Part shown: positions 54,201-63,816 of the stretch, piece after piece
How positions within the stretch are numbered: position 1 is the first letter of the stretch
Layout: each line of letters opens with the position of its first letter
Source: CALODL01 sp942492115
Lineage (GTDB): Bacteria; Planctomycetota; Phycisphaerae; UBA1845; CAIVHJ01
Reading direction: 5' to 3'
Assembly: GCA_942492115.1 (NCBI GenBank)
Contig: CALODL010000010.1
Span: 124,001-188,000 of the forward strand
Length of the DNA: 64,000 nucleotides
Position numbers and translations under genes: made by a program
The notes under the pieces: generated by a model
The model's database searches: none
What the model was told of the DNA's origin: nothing
What the model saw: only the letters and a program-made list of their open reading frames with translations

Positions 54201-55845
54201 TTATGGCTCGACGCCATTGACGGCCTGAACGCCGACGACGGGCGCGCTGGCCAGTGGCTCAGCCTGCGCGGCATCTTCACTGGCGTCCTCTTGTTCAAGC
54301 AGTATGCGGCCACTGCCCCACCCACCGCCGAGAGCCTTGTACAGGAACACCAGGTTGAGCGTGACCTGTCCTTCACTGACCGCCAGGGCATCCTGCTGCT
54401 GGAACAGTGAACGCTCTGTATCAAGCACATTCTGAAAATCAGTCAGACCGTTCTTGTACAAGTCGCGGACCAGCGAAACGGCGCGGCCGGTGGCATCGAC
54501 GGCCGCCTGCAATTGATCTCGTCGATCCTGCTCCTTCTGGTAAGCCACGATCGAACTCTCCACCTCCTCCATGGCATTCAGCACAGTTTGCTGGTAGCGG
54601 GCCCATGTCTGCTCCGACAATGCTTCCGCGGCCTCGACGGTCAGCAGGTTGCGTAAGCCGTCGAAGATATTCCATTTGACCTGCGGCCCGAACGACCATG
54701 ACCGATTGTTGAAATTGCCCAGTTCGCTCCCGGTGTGGGCTTGAAACGCGAACGAACCGCTCAACGAAAACCTCGGATAGAGGTCGGCCGTTGCCACGCC
54801 AATCAGAGCAGTTGTCGCGGCGAGATCACGCTCCGCCTCACGGATATCAGGCCGCTGGCGCAGCAGATCAACCGGCATACCTACACCGACCTCACTGGGC
54901 GGTGTCGGGATATCATGATGAATGATCAGTTCCGCATGGAGCGTCCCGGGTTCCTGACCCACAAGCACGCCAAGACGAAAAATAGCCTGTGCGAGCCGTG
55001 ATTCGAGGCTTGGAATCTCCGCCTCCGTCGTGGCAAGATTGGATTCAGCCTGCGCCACGTCGAGCTCCGGGGACAGGCCTGCGATACGCCGTTGACGGGT
55101 GAGCTCGAGCGTCTCGCGCTGTGCAGTGGCGTTGGCCCGCGCATAGTCGAGCCGGGCCTGAAGCGTCCGAACCTCGGTGTAGTTGATCGCCACCTCAGCG
55201 AACAGGGACACCATGGTATCGCGGTATGACTCGACATCGGCGTCGAGATCTGCCTGCGACGACTCAACAGAGCCGCTGAATGCCACCAAATACATCGATC
55301 TCCCACGACGAGTCGACCCCAACGGTCCACAGGTCCTTGTCTTTGGCCGACTCCCGACGATTGGGTTGCGGAATCAACAAGAACCCTGCACTCGCAGCCA
55401 GTGGATCGACGGCAGCTGCCAGCCCCAGGACGCCGACACCATATGCGCCCTTCTGGGCAATGCTGCCACGTCGCTTCGGCGTGATTGCCTGGGCCCGTGG
55501 ATTGACTCGAAAACGCTCGAATTCCGCATTGCCACCCAAGGTCGGGTACAGCTGGCCTTCAGCGATCCCACGAAAGGCCCGGGCCTCGCGCACACGCCAC
55601 AGGGCCTCGGTCAACTCATAGTTGTCGTGGCGTGAGCGCTCGATCAGATCATCGAGCATGGGATCCTTAAAAACGGTCCACCATGTCTGGAGGTTCCCTT
55701 GGCCATCGCTCAGGCCACCAACCAACTCCTGGTGCCAGGCGTCGGGCAGTACCGGATTGGGCGGCTCGTAGTTTGGACCCACGACACAACCGCCAATCAA
55801 GGCGACCCCTGCAGTGACAATCAGCAGGGTGGTTCGATTCGTCAT
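54201..55845 (-). CDS. Outer membrane efflux channel (NodT/OprM-type lipoprotein), frameshifted
   Basis: The N-terminal part starts at ATG 55845 (MTNRTTLLIVTAGVALIGGC, lipobox, then VVGPNYEPP, the family hallmark) and runs to SWEIDVFGGIQR. There the frame breaks near 55272. The next frame continues SVESSQADLDADVESYRDTM, AEVAINYTEVRTLQARLDYA, LRQRPDIREAERDLAATTAL, WNIFDGLRNLLTVEAAEALS to the stop at 54201. Deleting one base in AGCCG at 55271-55275 gives a continuous protein of about 547 residues, longer than usual because of a Glu/Ala-rich tail. It would form the trimeric outer membrane duct of a tripartite pump. The break is a real lesion or a sequencing error. It lies 22 bp after the Lnb-like gene. 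Confidence 0.85.
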
Positions 55846-55867
55846 GACATCACCTTTCACCAGCAGA

Positions 55868-56935
55868 TCAGCGCAACTCGTCCGGCCATCTGATCCTGAT
55901 CTGTTGCGAGAAATCAGGCGCGTCTCCGGCAGCTCGCGCCAGAGCATTGATGCGAAACTGCTGCCGCGCCTCATCGAACGACAAGTCAGTGGCCAACGCT
56001 CCACGTTCGAAAGCCAGTTGATCGGAAAAACCGTTCAGCAGCATGCGGATATCAAATTGTGCGCTACCGGGACGGATGTTGCGCAAATGTTGCACGATGC
56101 TGGTCGTGCAATTGGGGTACAACGTATTGTAGAATGCCGGTTCTTTCGTCAGCTTATCCACTTCGACAAGCATATCTTCGAACAACGATCTGATATCCGC
56201 TTTGTTCAGGGCCATGGGGTAAAGATACACATCCTCGTTACGGTAAGTCGTGCGACTGCCGATGACGTCTCGTTCGTCCCCGATGATGTAGGTGATCTCG
56301 AATTGTTTGAACAGACCCGTAATGGGCGAGTAGCTCTCGCCCAGTTCTTTGCGCACCTCGATCGAGATAGACACATACTGGCCATCGGAAAACCCGAAGG
56401 TCAAGAAGGTATGGGCGATCCCCTGCAGAGTGCTGAAATACGACACCACGAAGCCCACGGAATGCAATGCGCCAAGATCGTACGTCCGCCGATCGTACGC
56501 CGGTGTGTAGTCGTCAGCCGATCTGTAGGTGATGTTGCGTACGTTCTCGATGGTTACCTTGTCACCTTCGAATTGGACAGTCGGGAGCACCGCGACGTCA
56601 GTGACCCAATCGCGATCGTTTGATGGCTTGATACTCATCCAGTACAGGGCAACGACCAACCACACGCCAAGTAGCACGCCCCTCGTGACCCAGGGGTGCT
56701 TGCGGCGCAACACCGCCCACAGGCCCCCAACCGCCATGACGACGGCTGCGATGGGTCGCAAGGTGGTCGGCAGAGTCGAGTAGTTCAGCGCCGCCGCCGC
56801 CCAGGCAACCATGCCCAGTAACACGATCATCGCGAAAACTCGGGCGACGCAACCCAATAGTCGCACGACCACAGCCGGTTGTTCCTGAGTCTCGGCCGAA
56901 GCAGAGTCCTCGGTCGAGTTGTCGTGTCCAGCCAT
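55868..56935 (-). CDS. Membrane protein with DUF4105/Lnb-like periplasmic domain
   Basis: A 355-residue protein. Three N-terminal hydrophobic segments (VFAMIVLLGMVAWAAAAL, TTLRPIAAVVMAVGGLWAV, GVLLGVWLVVALYWMS) are followed by a domain with DWVTDVAVLPTVQFEGDKV, IAHTFLTFGFSDGQYVSIS, TYRNEDVYLYPMALNKADIR and FYNTLYPNCTTSIVQHLRN. The His in AHTFL and the Cys in NCTTS are the conserved pair of the DUF4105 (Lnb N-terminal) family, whose founding member transfers acyl chains between positions on lipoproteins. This is a plausible lipoprotein or lipid acyl-handling enzyme. It lies in a run with nhaA, a lipoprotein and an efflux channel. Confidence 0.8.
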   Translation of the reverse strand: MAGHDNSTEDSASAETQEQPAVVVRLLGCVARVFAMIVLLGMVAWAAAALNYSTLPTTLRPIAAVVMAVGGLWAVLRRKHPWVTRGVLLGVWLVVALYWMSIKPSNDRDWVTDVAVLPTVQFEGDKVTIENVRNITYRSADDYTPAYDRRTYDLGALHSVGFVVSYFSTLQGIAHTFLTFGFSDGQYVSISIEVRKELGESYSPITGLFKQFEITYIIGDERDVIGSRTTYRNEDVYLYPMALNKADIRSLFEDMLVEVDKLTKEPAFYNTLYPNCTTSIVQHLRNIRPGSAQFDIRMLLNGFSDQLAFERGALATDLSFDEARQQFRINALARAAGDAPDFSQQIRIRWPDELR

Positions 56936-56982
56936 ATCGCCCTCGCTCGTACACCATGAACTTCAATCGAATTCGCTGACGC

Positions 56983-57567
56983 TCAACGCGTGATCCCAAC
57001 CAGGAACACATCCCGGCAATGTCGCTCGAAATCGAAACGCAGAATGCAGTAGTCTGCCCCGCCCAAATTGGTGACATTGGATACGTCGTAAATGCCGACC
57101 TGCTCGCCATTATCCCGGCTGCGAGCGATCATGAGCGGATCGCCCAGGTAACGATGTGTCACGCACTCGTCGGGAGATTTACCGACGAGGTCCTCCTCCA
57201 GCCTGGCCTCCGCCAGAACGTCCGCGACGCCATCGGCATTCCTCTCTTGTTTCGAAATCATAGTGACAATGCCACGATTGACTTCAACCACATAACGCGA
57301 GGTTCCAAGCGTGTCGCCCTTGACCGGATAGAGGATAAACTCGCGCTCACGGTTCAGCGTATCGACAAATGTCTCGCTGCGCGGCCCCAGCCACGCATCA
57401 CTGACATGGATTCCGCGACCACGAAGTCGGTCTTCTTTGTTCCTGATGTCGTGATCACTGACATCATCTCCGACGATCATCGTGCCGACACTGACCGGCG
57501 CGGACTGGCAACCGCTCAGGGCAATCACACTCACGGCAATCAGCGTCATCCGGCTCAGACGAAGCAT
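56983..57567 (-). CDS. Small lipoprotein of unknown function
   Basis: A 194-residue protein. ATG at 57567 has GGAGG eight bases upstream, and the lipobox is VSVIALSGCQS. The mature part has YVVEVNRGIVTMISKQE and ADVLAEARLEEDLVGKSPDE, then ends RHCRDVFLVGITR. No named family is recognised. It starts 17 bases after the nhaA stop and ends 47 bases before the Lnb-like gene, so it is almost certainly co-transcribed with them. Confidence 0.78.
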   Translation of the reverse strand: MLRLSRMTLIAVSVIALSGCQSAPVSVGTMIVGDDVSDHDIRNKEDRLRGRGIHVSDAWLGPRSETFVDTLNREREFILYPVKGDTLGTSRYVVEVNRGIVTMISKQERNADGVADVLAEARLEEDLVGKSPDECVTHRYLGDPLMIARSRDNGEQVGIYDVSNVTNLGGADYCILRFDFERHCRDVFLVGITR

Positions 57568-57584
57568 GTACAACACCTCCACAA

Positions 57585-58928
57585 TCAGGTTTTGCGCGGC
57601 AGAACCCGCCACAGCACGATGAAACCCACAATGCCCGCGATAACGGAAGCGGCGATCACGCCGATCTTGGCCTCGTCCACCAGGACACGGTCAGTAAACG
57701 CGAGCTCACTGACAAAGATGGACATTGTGAACCCGACGCCGGCCAGACAACTGGCGCCCCACAACTGCGCCCAGGTCACGCCGGCTGGCATGTCAGCATA
57801 TCCAAGTCGAATCGGCAGCCAGGTGAACAATAGCACACCGATTTGCTTGCCGAAGACGAGTCCACCGACGACCCCCAGAGTGATCGGATTGGTTAGCGTC
57901 TTGAGCGCTTCAGCGTCGAGCGGAATCCCTGCTTTGAATAGCGCGAACAAGGGCAGAATCATGAATGATTGGATCGGATGCAAATACTGTTCCAGCGTGA
58001 TGCCAGCGGGTCGCATGTCTTCCGTCACATTGTAGATGTCGTCCAGGGCCTCGAGCTGCCGCTTGTCACCCAACATGCTGTCGCGTGTCAATTCGGCCTG
58101 TTCGAGCTCATGCAGACGCTGGCGCGCTCGCGTGAGGAAATCGCTGGGCTCGATGACTGCGCGAACAGGAACCAGCAGTGCAACGAGGACACCTGCAACA
58201 GTCGCATGGACACCGGACACATGCACTCCGGCCCACACGCCAATCATGAAGACCACATAGAACCCGATGCGACGGATGCCGAGCTTGGAGCAGAGTGCGA
58301 TCAGCGCCATGCACACGACGGCCGCACCGAGTCCGGACCAGACAATTTGCTCGGTGTAGAACACCGCAATAACCAGCACCGCCCCGAGATCGTCGGCGAT
58401 CGCAAGTGCAGTGAGAAACACCTTCAACCCGATTGGCACACGCTTGCCGAACAGAGCCAGAATGCCGAGAGCGAAGGCGATATCGGTCGCCATGGGCACA
58501 CCCCAGCCGCGACTGGCAGCCGTGCCGTAGTTGAAGATCAAGTAGATACCCGCCGGTGCGACCATTCCTCCTAGTGCAGCACTCACCGGTAGAATCGCCT
58601 TCTTCAGTGTCGAGAGCTGCCCCACGACGAGTTCGCGCTTGATCTCGAGACCGACAACGAAGAAAAAGATGACCATGAGGCCATCCCCAATCCAATGCCC
58701 CAGTGACATGTTGCACAACGGAGCTGGCAGGCCTGCGGCGTCTTCGCCCCAGTACACACCAATCATGGTGTGTTCCAGCGCGAAGTAGGCCTCGGCCCAC
58801 GAGGAATTGGCCCATATCAGCGCAGCAATCGTGCACGTCAATAGAACGATGCTGCCGGAGACTTCCGAGTGGAAGAACCTCTGAAACATCCCACCGTGAT
58901 AACCGGGGGGCTGGGCGCCAGGCGCCAT
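57585..58928 (-). CDS. nhaA: Na+/H+ antiporter NhaA
   Basis: A 447-residue protein. ATG at 58928 has AAGGAG seven bases upstream; the open frame extends further but without family similarity. About twelve membrane helices are present. Family hallmarks are SEVSGSIVLLTCTIAALIWA, FFFVVGLEIKRELVVGQL, GWGVPMATDIAFALGILALF, the ALAIADDLGAV pair of Na+-binding aspartates, and LFALFKAGIPL and GVGFTMSIFVSELAF near the end. It exchanges protons for sodium at the cytoplasmic membrane, which fits a saline habitat. It leads the reverse run of four genes. Confidence 0.96.
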   Translation of the reverse strand: MAPGAQPPGYHGGMFQRFFHSEVSGSIVLLTCTIAALIWANSSWAEAYFALEHTMIGVYWGEDAAGLPAPLCNMSLGHWIGDGLMVIFFFVVGLEIKRELVVGQLSTLKKAILPVSAALGGMVAPAGIYLIFNYGTAASRGWGVPMATDIAFALGILALFGKRVPIGLKVFLTALAIADDLGAVLVIAVFYTEQIVWSGLGAAVVCMALIALCSKLGIRRIGFYVVFMIGVWAGVHVSGVHATVAGVLVALLVPVRAVIEPSDFLTRARQRLHELEQAELTRDSMLGDKRQLEALDDIYNVTEDMRPAGITLEQYLHPIQSFMILPLFALFKAGIPLDAEALKTLTNPITLGVVGGLVFGKQIGVLLFTWLPIRLGYADMPAGVTWAQLWGASCLAGVGFTMSIFVSELAFTDRVLVDEAKIGVIAASVIAGIVGFIVLWRVLPRKT

Positions 58929-59249
58929 GCCAATACTCCTTCTGGCTGGGCAGGACTGGGGTTGCCAATCGACCCTGGACCGCGTGGCCGATCGTTGGGG
59001 GGTGATTGTATCTCGATCCATGCGGCCGCACACGGCCACATCGACCCAGATCATAAGTAATTGAAATTTAATGCTTTAGAAGGAATGGTCCGGCAACTGG
59101 AATCTTTAACCTTATACAGGGCAACGTTTTTAGTTCATTCGCCTGCGGATGCCGCCTATACTATGACTACAAGATCTTTAGGCCATGCGCCACACTACCT
59201 TGCAAGAGCACCGTGTTATGCGGGCTCACGGACCTACAGGAGTCCACTC
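58929..59249. other. 321-bp divergent promoter region
   Basis: The region lies between nhaA and the TSP3 lipoprotein and is markedly AT-rich in 59050-59180 compared with its surroundings. A forward -10-like TATACT (59157-59162), 17 bases after TTCATT (59134-59139), could serve the lipoprotein gene. No gene is supported here. Confidence 0.5.
59134..59162 (+). promoter_or_regulatory. Candidate promoter for the TSP3 lipoprotein
   Basis: TTCATT and TATACT are separated by 17 bases in an AT-rich island 88 bases before the start codon at 59250. The -10 matches five of six consensus bases and the -35 is poor. Confidence 0.35.
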
Positions 59250-59693
59250 ATGAGCAACAGGACATACTTCTCACTGTCGGCAGCAGCCGTGATGATGCTC
59301 TTCTCCGCTTGCGGCAATTTCGATGACCTGGACGCCGACATCATCGTCGATGAGTTCGATAACTGCGTGACGGATTCGAATTTCGACCAGATCGATGCCG
59401 ATGCCGACGGGATTGGGGATGCCTGCGACAACTGCCGCCTGATCCCCAATGAGTTCCAACAGGATTCGGACGGGGATGGTGTAGGCGATGTGTGCGACAA
59501 TTGTCCTTCGACGTTCAATCCTCTGCAAAGCGATCCGGACAACGACGGTCGGGGCACTGCTTGCGACAACTGCCCGAACCGGTTCAATAGCGCCCAGACT
59601 GATTCGGACGAGGATGGCCTCGGAGACCTGTGCGACAATTGCCCGCGTGCTTTCAACCCCGATCAGTTCAATGTCTGCGGAAGCGGATTCTAG
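59250..59693 (+). CDS. Small lipoprotein made of thrombospondin type-3 repeats
   Basis: A 147-residue protein. ATG at 59250 has GGAG seven bases upstream; the signal is YFSLSAAAVMMLFSACG. The mature chain is four TSP3 calcium repeats: DADADGIGDACDNCRLIPNE, DSDGDGVGDVCDNCPSTFNP, DPDNDGRGTACDNCPNRFNS and DSDEDGLGDLCDNCPRAFNP. These Asp/Cys repeats bind calcium and rigidify surface proteins. Nothing else is attached, so it may be a structural spacer or a remnant of a larger protein of the type at 3533-7233. Confidence 0.88.
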   Translation: MSNRTYFSLSAAAVMMLFSACGNFDDLDADIIVDEFDNCVTDSNFDQIDADADGIGDACDNCRLIPNEFQQDSDGDGVGDVCDNCPSTFNPLQSDPDNDGRGTACDNCPNRFNSAQTDSDEDGLGDLCDNCPRAFNPDQFNVCGSGF

Positions 59694-59804
59694 GCGAGCC
59701 GCCTGCACTATTGAGCAGCCATTCGACCACGGCATGCACGTCGCACGCCGTGGTCTTTCTTCAGGCAGTTGTCCGCTGGCGCCCACCGCGTAGAATCGAC
59801 ACCC

Positions 59805-60887
59805 GTGGATGGCGGCCCCCCGAAATTCGAACCATCGCCAACAACGATTGGCGTGCGCGAGCAGCACCTTCAAACGGTGTGTCTGCTGTTCCTCACCGGT
59901 GTTGCAGGTGCCGCCGGGCTGTACTGGTTGCGCCCCGTACTGATTCCGTTCGTGCTCGCGTTCCTGATCGCCATCTGCCTCACTCCATTCGGCAACCTCT
60001 TCGTTCACCGTCTAGGTGCCCCACGATTCCTTGGCCTCATCGCAACCGTGACCCTCGGCTGCGTTGTTTTGCTGATCACTGCAGCATTCGTGTCCACGTT
60101 CGCCAGCCGACTGACACGCAACGTCGATGACTACCAGGAGCAGTATCGCACGGTCGTCGATAGAACGATCGAGAGGTTGCCGCTCGAGAAATTCGGTGTT
60201 GACGAGGACCAATTGAGCACTGCCCTGCTCGACTTGACGCGTGCCGGCCTGGGCCAACTCATGACCGGCACCGCGGTCGCCCTGATGAACCTCTTGTCGA
60301 ACGGTCTCCTGGTGGTGATTTTCATGGGGTTCATGCTGGCAGGCATGGTCGGTTCACCCCGCCCGCAGGGCCTGCGTGGAGACATCCAGAAACGCATCCA
60401 GCGTTATGTGATTACCAAGGTCATCATCTCGGCCGTGACCGGCGCTGGAGTGGGACTGATTCTCCACGTCATGGGTGTGCACCTGGCCTTCGTCTTCGGC
60501 TTGCTCGCATTCCTGCTCAATTTCATACCCAGTATCGGTTCGCTCATTGCCACGGCTCTGCCCATCCCGGTCATCATGATGCAGGAGGAACTCAGTACGA
60601 CCACGGCCGTTCTTGCCGTGGCGCTCCCGGGCACTCTGCAAATCATTATTGGAAATTTCATCGAGCCGCGGATCATGGGCCAGTCGCTGGACCTGCACCC
60701 GATTGTCATCCTGATGGCACTGATATTCTTCGGCATGATATGGGGGCCCATCGGCATGCTGCTGGCAACACCGCTCGCCGCAGTCGCGAAAATGGCCCTC
60801 GATCGCGTGCCCACCACCGCGCCAATCGGCAAGCTACTGGCCGGACGTCTCGAAGGACTTCAGGAACTGGTGGGTGACGAGGACTGA
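59805..60887 (+). CDS. AI-2E family transporter (PerM/YdiK-like)
   Basis: A 360-residue protein from GTG 59805; an in-frame TTG at 59769 is possible, and neither has a strong ribosome site. About eight spans have the family layout: paired N-terminal helices (WLRPVLIPFVLAFLIAICLT), a soluble helical insert (LTRNVDDYQEQYRTVVDRTI), then the C-terminal core FLLNFIPSIGSLIATALPIP, IIIGNFIEPRIMGQSLDLHP and FFGMIWGPIGMLLATPLAAV. The family includes autoinducer exporters and Na+/H+ antiporters of the UPF0118 type. Its substrate here cannot be predicted. Confidence 0.9.
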   Translation: MDGGPPKFEPSPTTIGVREQHLQTVCLLFLTGVAGAAGLYWLRPVLIPFVLAFLIAICLTPFGNLFVHRLGAPRFLGLIATVTLGCVVLLITAAFVSTFASRLTRNVDDYQEQYRTVVDRTIERLPLEKFGVDEDQLSTALLDLTRAGLGQLMTGTAVALMNLLSNGLLVVIFMGFMLAGMVGSPRPQGLRGDIQKRIQRYVITKVIISAVTGAGVGLILHVMGVHLAFVFGLLAFLLNFIPSIGSLIATALPIPVIMMQEELSTTTAVLAVALPGTLQIIIGNFIEPRIMGQSLDLHPIVILMALIFFGMIWGPIGMLLATPLAAVAKMALDRVPTTAPIGKLLAGRLEGLQELVGDED

Positions 60888-60907
60888 ATGGCCGGACACA
60901 CCCCGCG

Positions 60908-62722
60908 CTACATCAGCGGCGCACTCCAGCCGCCAAAGGCGGCCATGAACTGCGTGAACAGTGTTTCGCTCGACAGATTGACCTCGGGCCATTCGCCCAC
61001 GACCTCGTAAGCATCGAAGAACGCCGCATCGTGGGGCGAAGTCGCCGGCATGCCTTCTTTCAGACGATAGCATGTCGAATAACGGAACGGCCACACGTCG
61101 AACACTGGCAGCATGCGGGAGATCGAAGCGAAGAAGTCACTGAACTCGGAGATAACGGGAACGCGTTGTTTGCGTCCCACGACCCAACTGTTACCCGGCG
61201 CGCGATCACGGGCGATGCTGTCCTCGAGGCGCATGGCGAACCACTCGTCGTGCACGATGACACCACACTCCGTATTCAATCGATTGGATCGTGGATCGAA
61301 ATTGTGCGAACCGACGAAACTGACATGTCCATCGACGACGAAAGATTTCGCATGGATACATAGGCGCGGAGCCTGGACGTCGACCGTTGGCACCAGCCCG
61401 CCATAGTCAACATCCGCATCAAAATCACCGGCAACGTGACGAGCAATCAGCTCGTCATAGTTCGGGACAATGTCGCGGGCCGACGCCGGAAACGGACGCA
61501 ACTCGTAAATGTCCATCATGAGGTCTTTGACGTAGAACTTGCGGTACTTGTACGACAGCGCGTAGACATAGAATTTGTCCGTCGCAGCCAGGCTGTTCGT
61601 CGAAAAAACCAAACTGATATTGGGATTGCGTTCACGCAGTCTGCCGAACATATGGACTTGCGACAGGGTCATGAGCATGTATGGCGTCTGGGTCACGACG
61701 CGGTGGCGGGCGTCACTGACCAGTTCACGGATGCGCCGCGTGACCCGGCCTCCGTCATAGGTTCCGCGCTTTGCTTTCTCAGGGCGATCGGCAACAAACT
61801 CGAGCGACCATACGGGCATGATTTCGATCTCGGACTCGTGCAGATCATAGCGCGTCGCCCGATCGATGAGTGCCTCGAACTCGAAAGTGTCGAGGGGCGG
61901 GATCGGCCTCCGATCACCTGCCGCGGCTTCCGCGCGGAGTGTCTCGGCCACATCCACCAGGTGAATTGCTGGAACGGCCAGCGGGTGTGCCCAATAAGCG
62001 CGAAAAGACCGGGACATCTCCCGGCATGCCGGACCTGCGACCAGAATGTCTCGATCTCTGAAGACGAATTTCGGATCCCAGTCGTAGTAGCGGTCCTCCA
62101 CGTTTCGTCCGCCGACAATGCCCAACCGCTTATCGACGACCACGATCTTGTTGTGCATGCGCTGATTGAGCAGCTTGAAATTCAGTGACGCCTCGCTGAC
62201 CACGTCGACAGTCCTGTTTCCAAGGCGCTGGCCAACAGGGTTGTACAGCTTGACTTCGAGGTTGGTGTGGACCGTTGCAGCCCGTGCCATGATCCGTGGA
62301 TCGGTGATCTTGCAAAACTGATCCATAAGTACGCGGACACGAACCCCGCGCCGTGCCGCCATCAACAACTCATGAAATAACAGGCGACCCACCACATCAT
62401 CGACCCAGATGAATGTCTGGATGTCGATCGTTTCGCGCGCCGAGCGAATCAGGTGAATGCGTGCGATCAGAGCAGCGATGCCCGAATCGAGCAAGGCCGC
62501 GTGGTGCTGCGGCCCCCCAAGCATTGGGTCCTTCAAGATCGTTCCAGCCAATTCGTATACAGCAGAAGGCAAAGGGGGTTCCTCGACGACTGCCGACTCA
62601 CTCAACTCCGCCGCGATCCTGTTGATTTCCTCTTTCTCGCGCTGACTCAATCCGGCACAACCACTCGCGCACAAAGCCAGTGCAACCAGCAGCACCGCTG
62701 CGATCCTGTGCTGTGTCGTCAT
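60908..62722 (-). CDS. Phospholipase D-family lipoprotein (cardiolipin synthase-like)
   Basis: A 604-residue protein with a lipoprotein signal VALALCASGCAG. Two HKD motifs are intact: HNKIVVVDKRLGIVGGRN near residue 189 and HAKSFVVDGHVSFVGSHNFD near residue 457. Each provides the catalytic His and Lys for phosphatidyl transfer. ETIDIQTFIWVDDVVGRLL and MAARRGVRVRVLMDQF are typical of cardiolipin-synthase-like and YmdC/ClsC-type enzymes. It probably hydrolyses or transfers phospholipid head groups at the envelope. It is convergent with the AI-2E gene (20 bp between the stops). Confidence 0.92.
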   Translation of the reverse strand: MTTQHRIAAVLLVALALCASGCAGLSQREKEEINRIAAELSESAVVEEPPLPSAVYELAGTILKDPMLGGPQHHAALLDSGIAALIARIHLIRSARETIDIQTFIWVDDVVGRLLFHELLMAARRGVRVRVLMDQFCKITDPRIMARAATVHTNLEVKLYNPVGQRLGNRTVDVVSEASLNFKLLNQRMHNKIVVVDKRLGIVGGRNVEDRYYDWDPKFVFRDRDILVAGPACREMSRSFRAYWAHPLAVPAIHLVDVAETLRAEAAAGDRRPIPPLDTFEFEALIDRATRYDLHESEIEIMPVWSLEFVADRPEKAKRGTYDGGRVTRRIRELVSDARHRVVTQTPYMLMTLSQVHMFGRLRERNPNISLVFSTNSLAATDKFYVYALSYKYRKFYVKDLMMDIYELRPFPASARDIVPNYDELIARHVAGDFDADVDYGGLVPTVDVQAPRLCIHAKSFVVDGHVSFVGSHNFDPRSNRLNTECGVIVHDEWFAMRLEDSIARDRAPGNSWVVGRKQRVPVISEFSDFFASISRMLPVFDVWPFRYSTCYRLKEGMPATSPHDAAFFDAYEVVGEWPEVNLSSETLFTQFMAAFGGWSAPLM

Positions 62723-62862
62723 GGCCCGATCAATCCTCGATCCGCCCGAGCGGAAGAATAGGACATCTGGAGCAACGCCTCGAGTACAACTCGCCCGTCA
62801 TGTCATCGTTTGCAGGCACATGGGTCGGGTCGCCGAACCCCGTGTCGCGCAGGCGAGGTAAA

Positions 62863-63006
62863 TCAGGATAGAATGTTGCGGAAGATAAAACTCAGCGGAG
62901 AGTCCAAGAATTCCGCTGCCAAGCCGCCCAGGACCGTCGAAATCGTCGACACAGTCAGTCCAATTCCCAAGAACACACCAATGACGCCTGCGATTACCGT
63001 GCCCAT
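62863..63006 (-). CDS. Small hydrophobic protein, 47 residues
   Basis: ATG at 63006 begins three bases after the stop of the glycine-zipper lipoprotein gene, with a GAGGA-like ribosome site overlapping that gene's end. The peptide starts MGTVIAGVIGVFLGIGLTVS, one membrane helix with a GxxxG-like spacing, and ends SPLSFIFRNILS. Tight spacing and clear coding composition support a real co-transcribed gene, too short for common gene-length cut-offs. Function unknown. Confidence 0.55.
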   Translation of the reverse strand: MGTVIAGVIGVFLGIGLTVSTISTVLGGLAAEFLDSPLSFIFRNILS

Positions 63007-63009
63007 AGT

Positions 63010-63588
63010 CTATTTCATCCTCTTGAGCACGGCGCTGAATTTCTCACATGATACCGTCAACTCATCACCGCTGATGTTGTACCGTGCGTTGATTAGATAA
63101 CCGGGCCGATTGACGATCAACGTCGTTCCGACAACACGGTAGCGCTCGGTCTCCGTGGTCACTGCACCCGCTTTGTCAGTGGTCGTCGTGGCGACCTGAC
63201 CATCAGGACGAAACTCGATCAGCTTCGACGCGTACGGAGGCGTGACGTCCTGCGGCTCGAGACTGATCACGTTCCAACGCGTTCCAGCAAGCGGCGCAAG
63301 ATCCTCATGCTCATACGCCTGCGAAGTCCGCTTGGCCTGCTGCATATCGCGCTGCTGCTCCTGGGCCTCCTTCTTGTCCATTTCGTTACCGATGATATAG
63401 CCGACACCGGCACCGACACCGGCACCAATCAACGTTGATTCGGTGTCTCGACCGGCTACCTGGCCCACTATGGCGCCGAGACCTGCGCCACCGGCAGCGC
63501 CGGTTTGAGCGCTGTTTGCGCAGCCCGAGACAGCGAGAACGACGACACAGCCACAGGCCGTCCAGGCACAATGCGTACGGTTGAACAT
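63010..63588 (-). CDS. Glycine-zipper lipoprotein
   Basis: A 192-residue protein. ATG at 63588 has AAGGAG seven bases upstream; the lipobox is VVVLAVSGCAN. Residues 25-65 are a glycine zipper of the YMGG/Rick_17kDa type (GAAGGAGLGAIVGQVAGRD, GAGVGAGVGYIIGNEMDKKE), which packs into a membrane. A short charged helix (AQEQQRDMQQAKRTSQ) and a beta-rich lipocalin-like tail follow (GTRWNVISLEPQDV, LIEFRPDGQVATTTT, YRVVGTTLIVNRPGYLI). It is probably an envelope lipoprotein that senses or stabilises the outer membrane. The 228 bp upstream holds no gene. Confidence 0.85.
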   Translation of the reverse strand: MFNRTHCAWTACGCVVVLAVSGCANSAQTGAAGGAGLGAIVGQVAGRDTESTLIGAGVGAGVGYIIGNEMDKKEAQEQQRDMQQAKRTSQAYEHEDLAPLAGTRWNVISLEPQDVTPPYASKLIEFRPDGQVATTTTDKAGAVTTETERYRVVGTTLIVNRPGYLINARYNISGDELTVSCEKFSAVLKRMK

Positions 63589-63816
63589 GCGAATTCTCCT
63601 TAAATTTGGAATACCGCCAGGGCGGAGCCTGGCGGCGCAAGAGTGTACTCGGTCGATACGTGTGGTTCCACCAGCAACACTTCCCGGCCTCGGTGGGATC
63701 GAGCTTTCTGTGCGGTTCCCCTGGACGATCACCACGGTCACGGACTCGCGCCACAAATATGCAAGCCCGCCGTAGCCCACTCGGTTGCAATGGCGCGGCG
63801 CAACGCCTGACGATTT

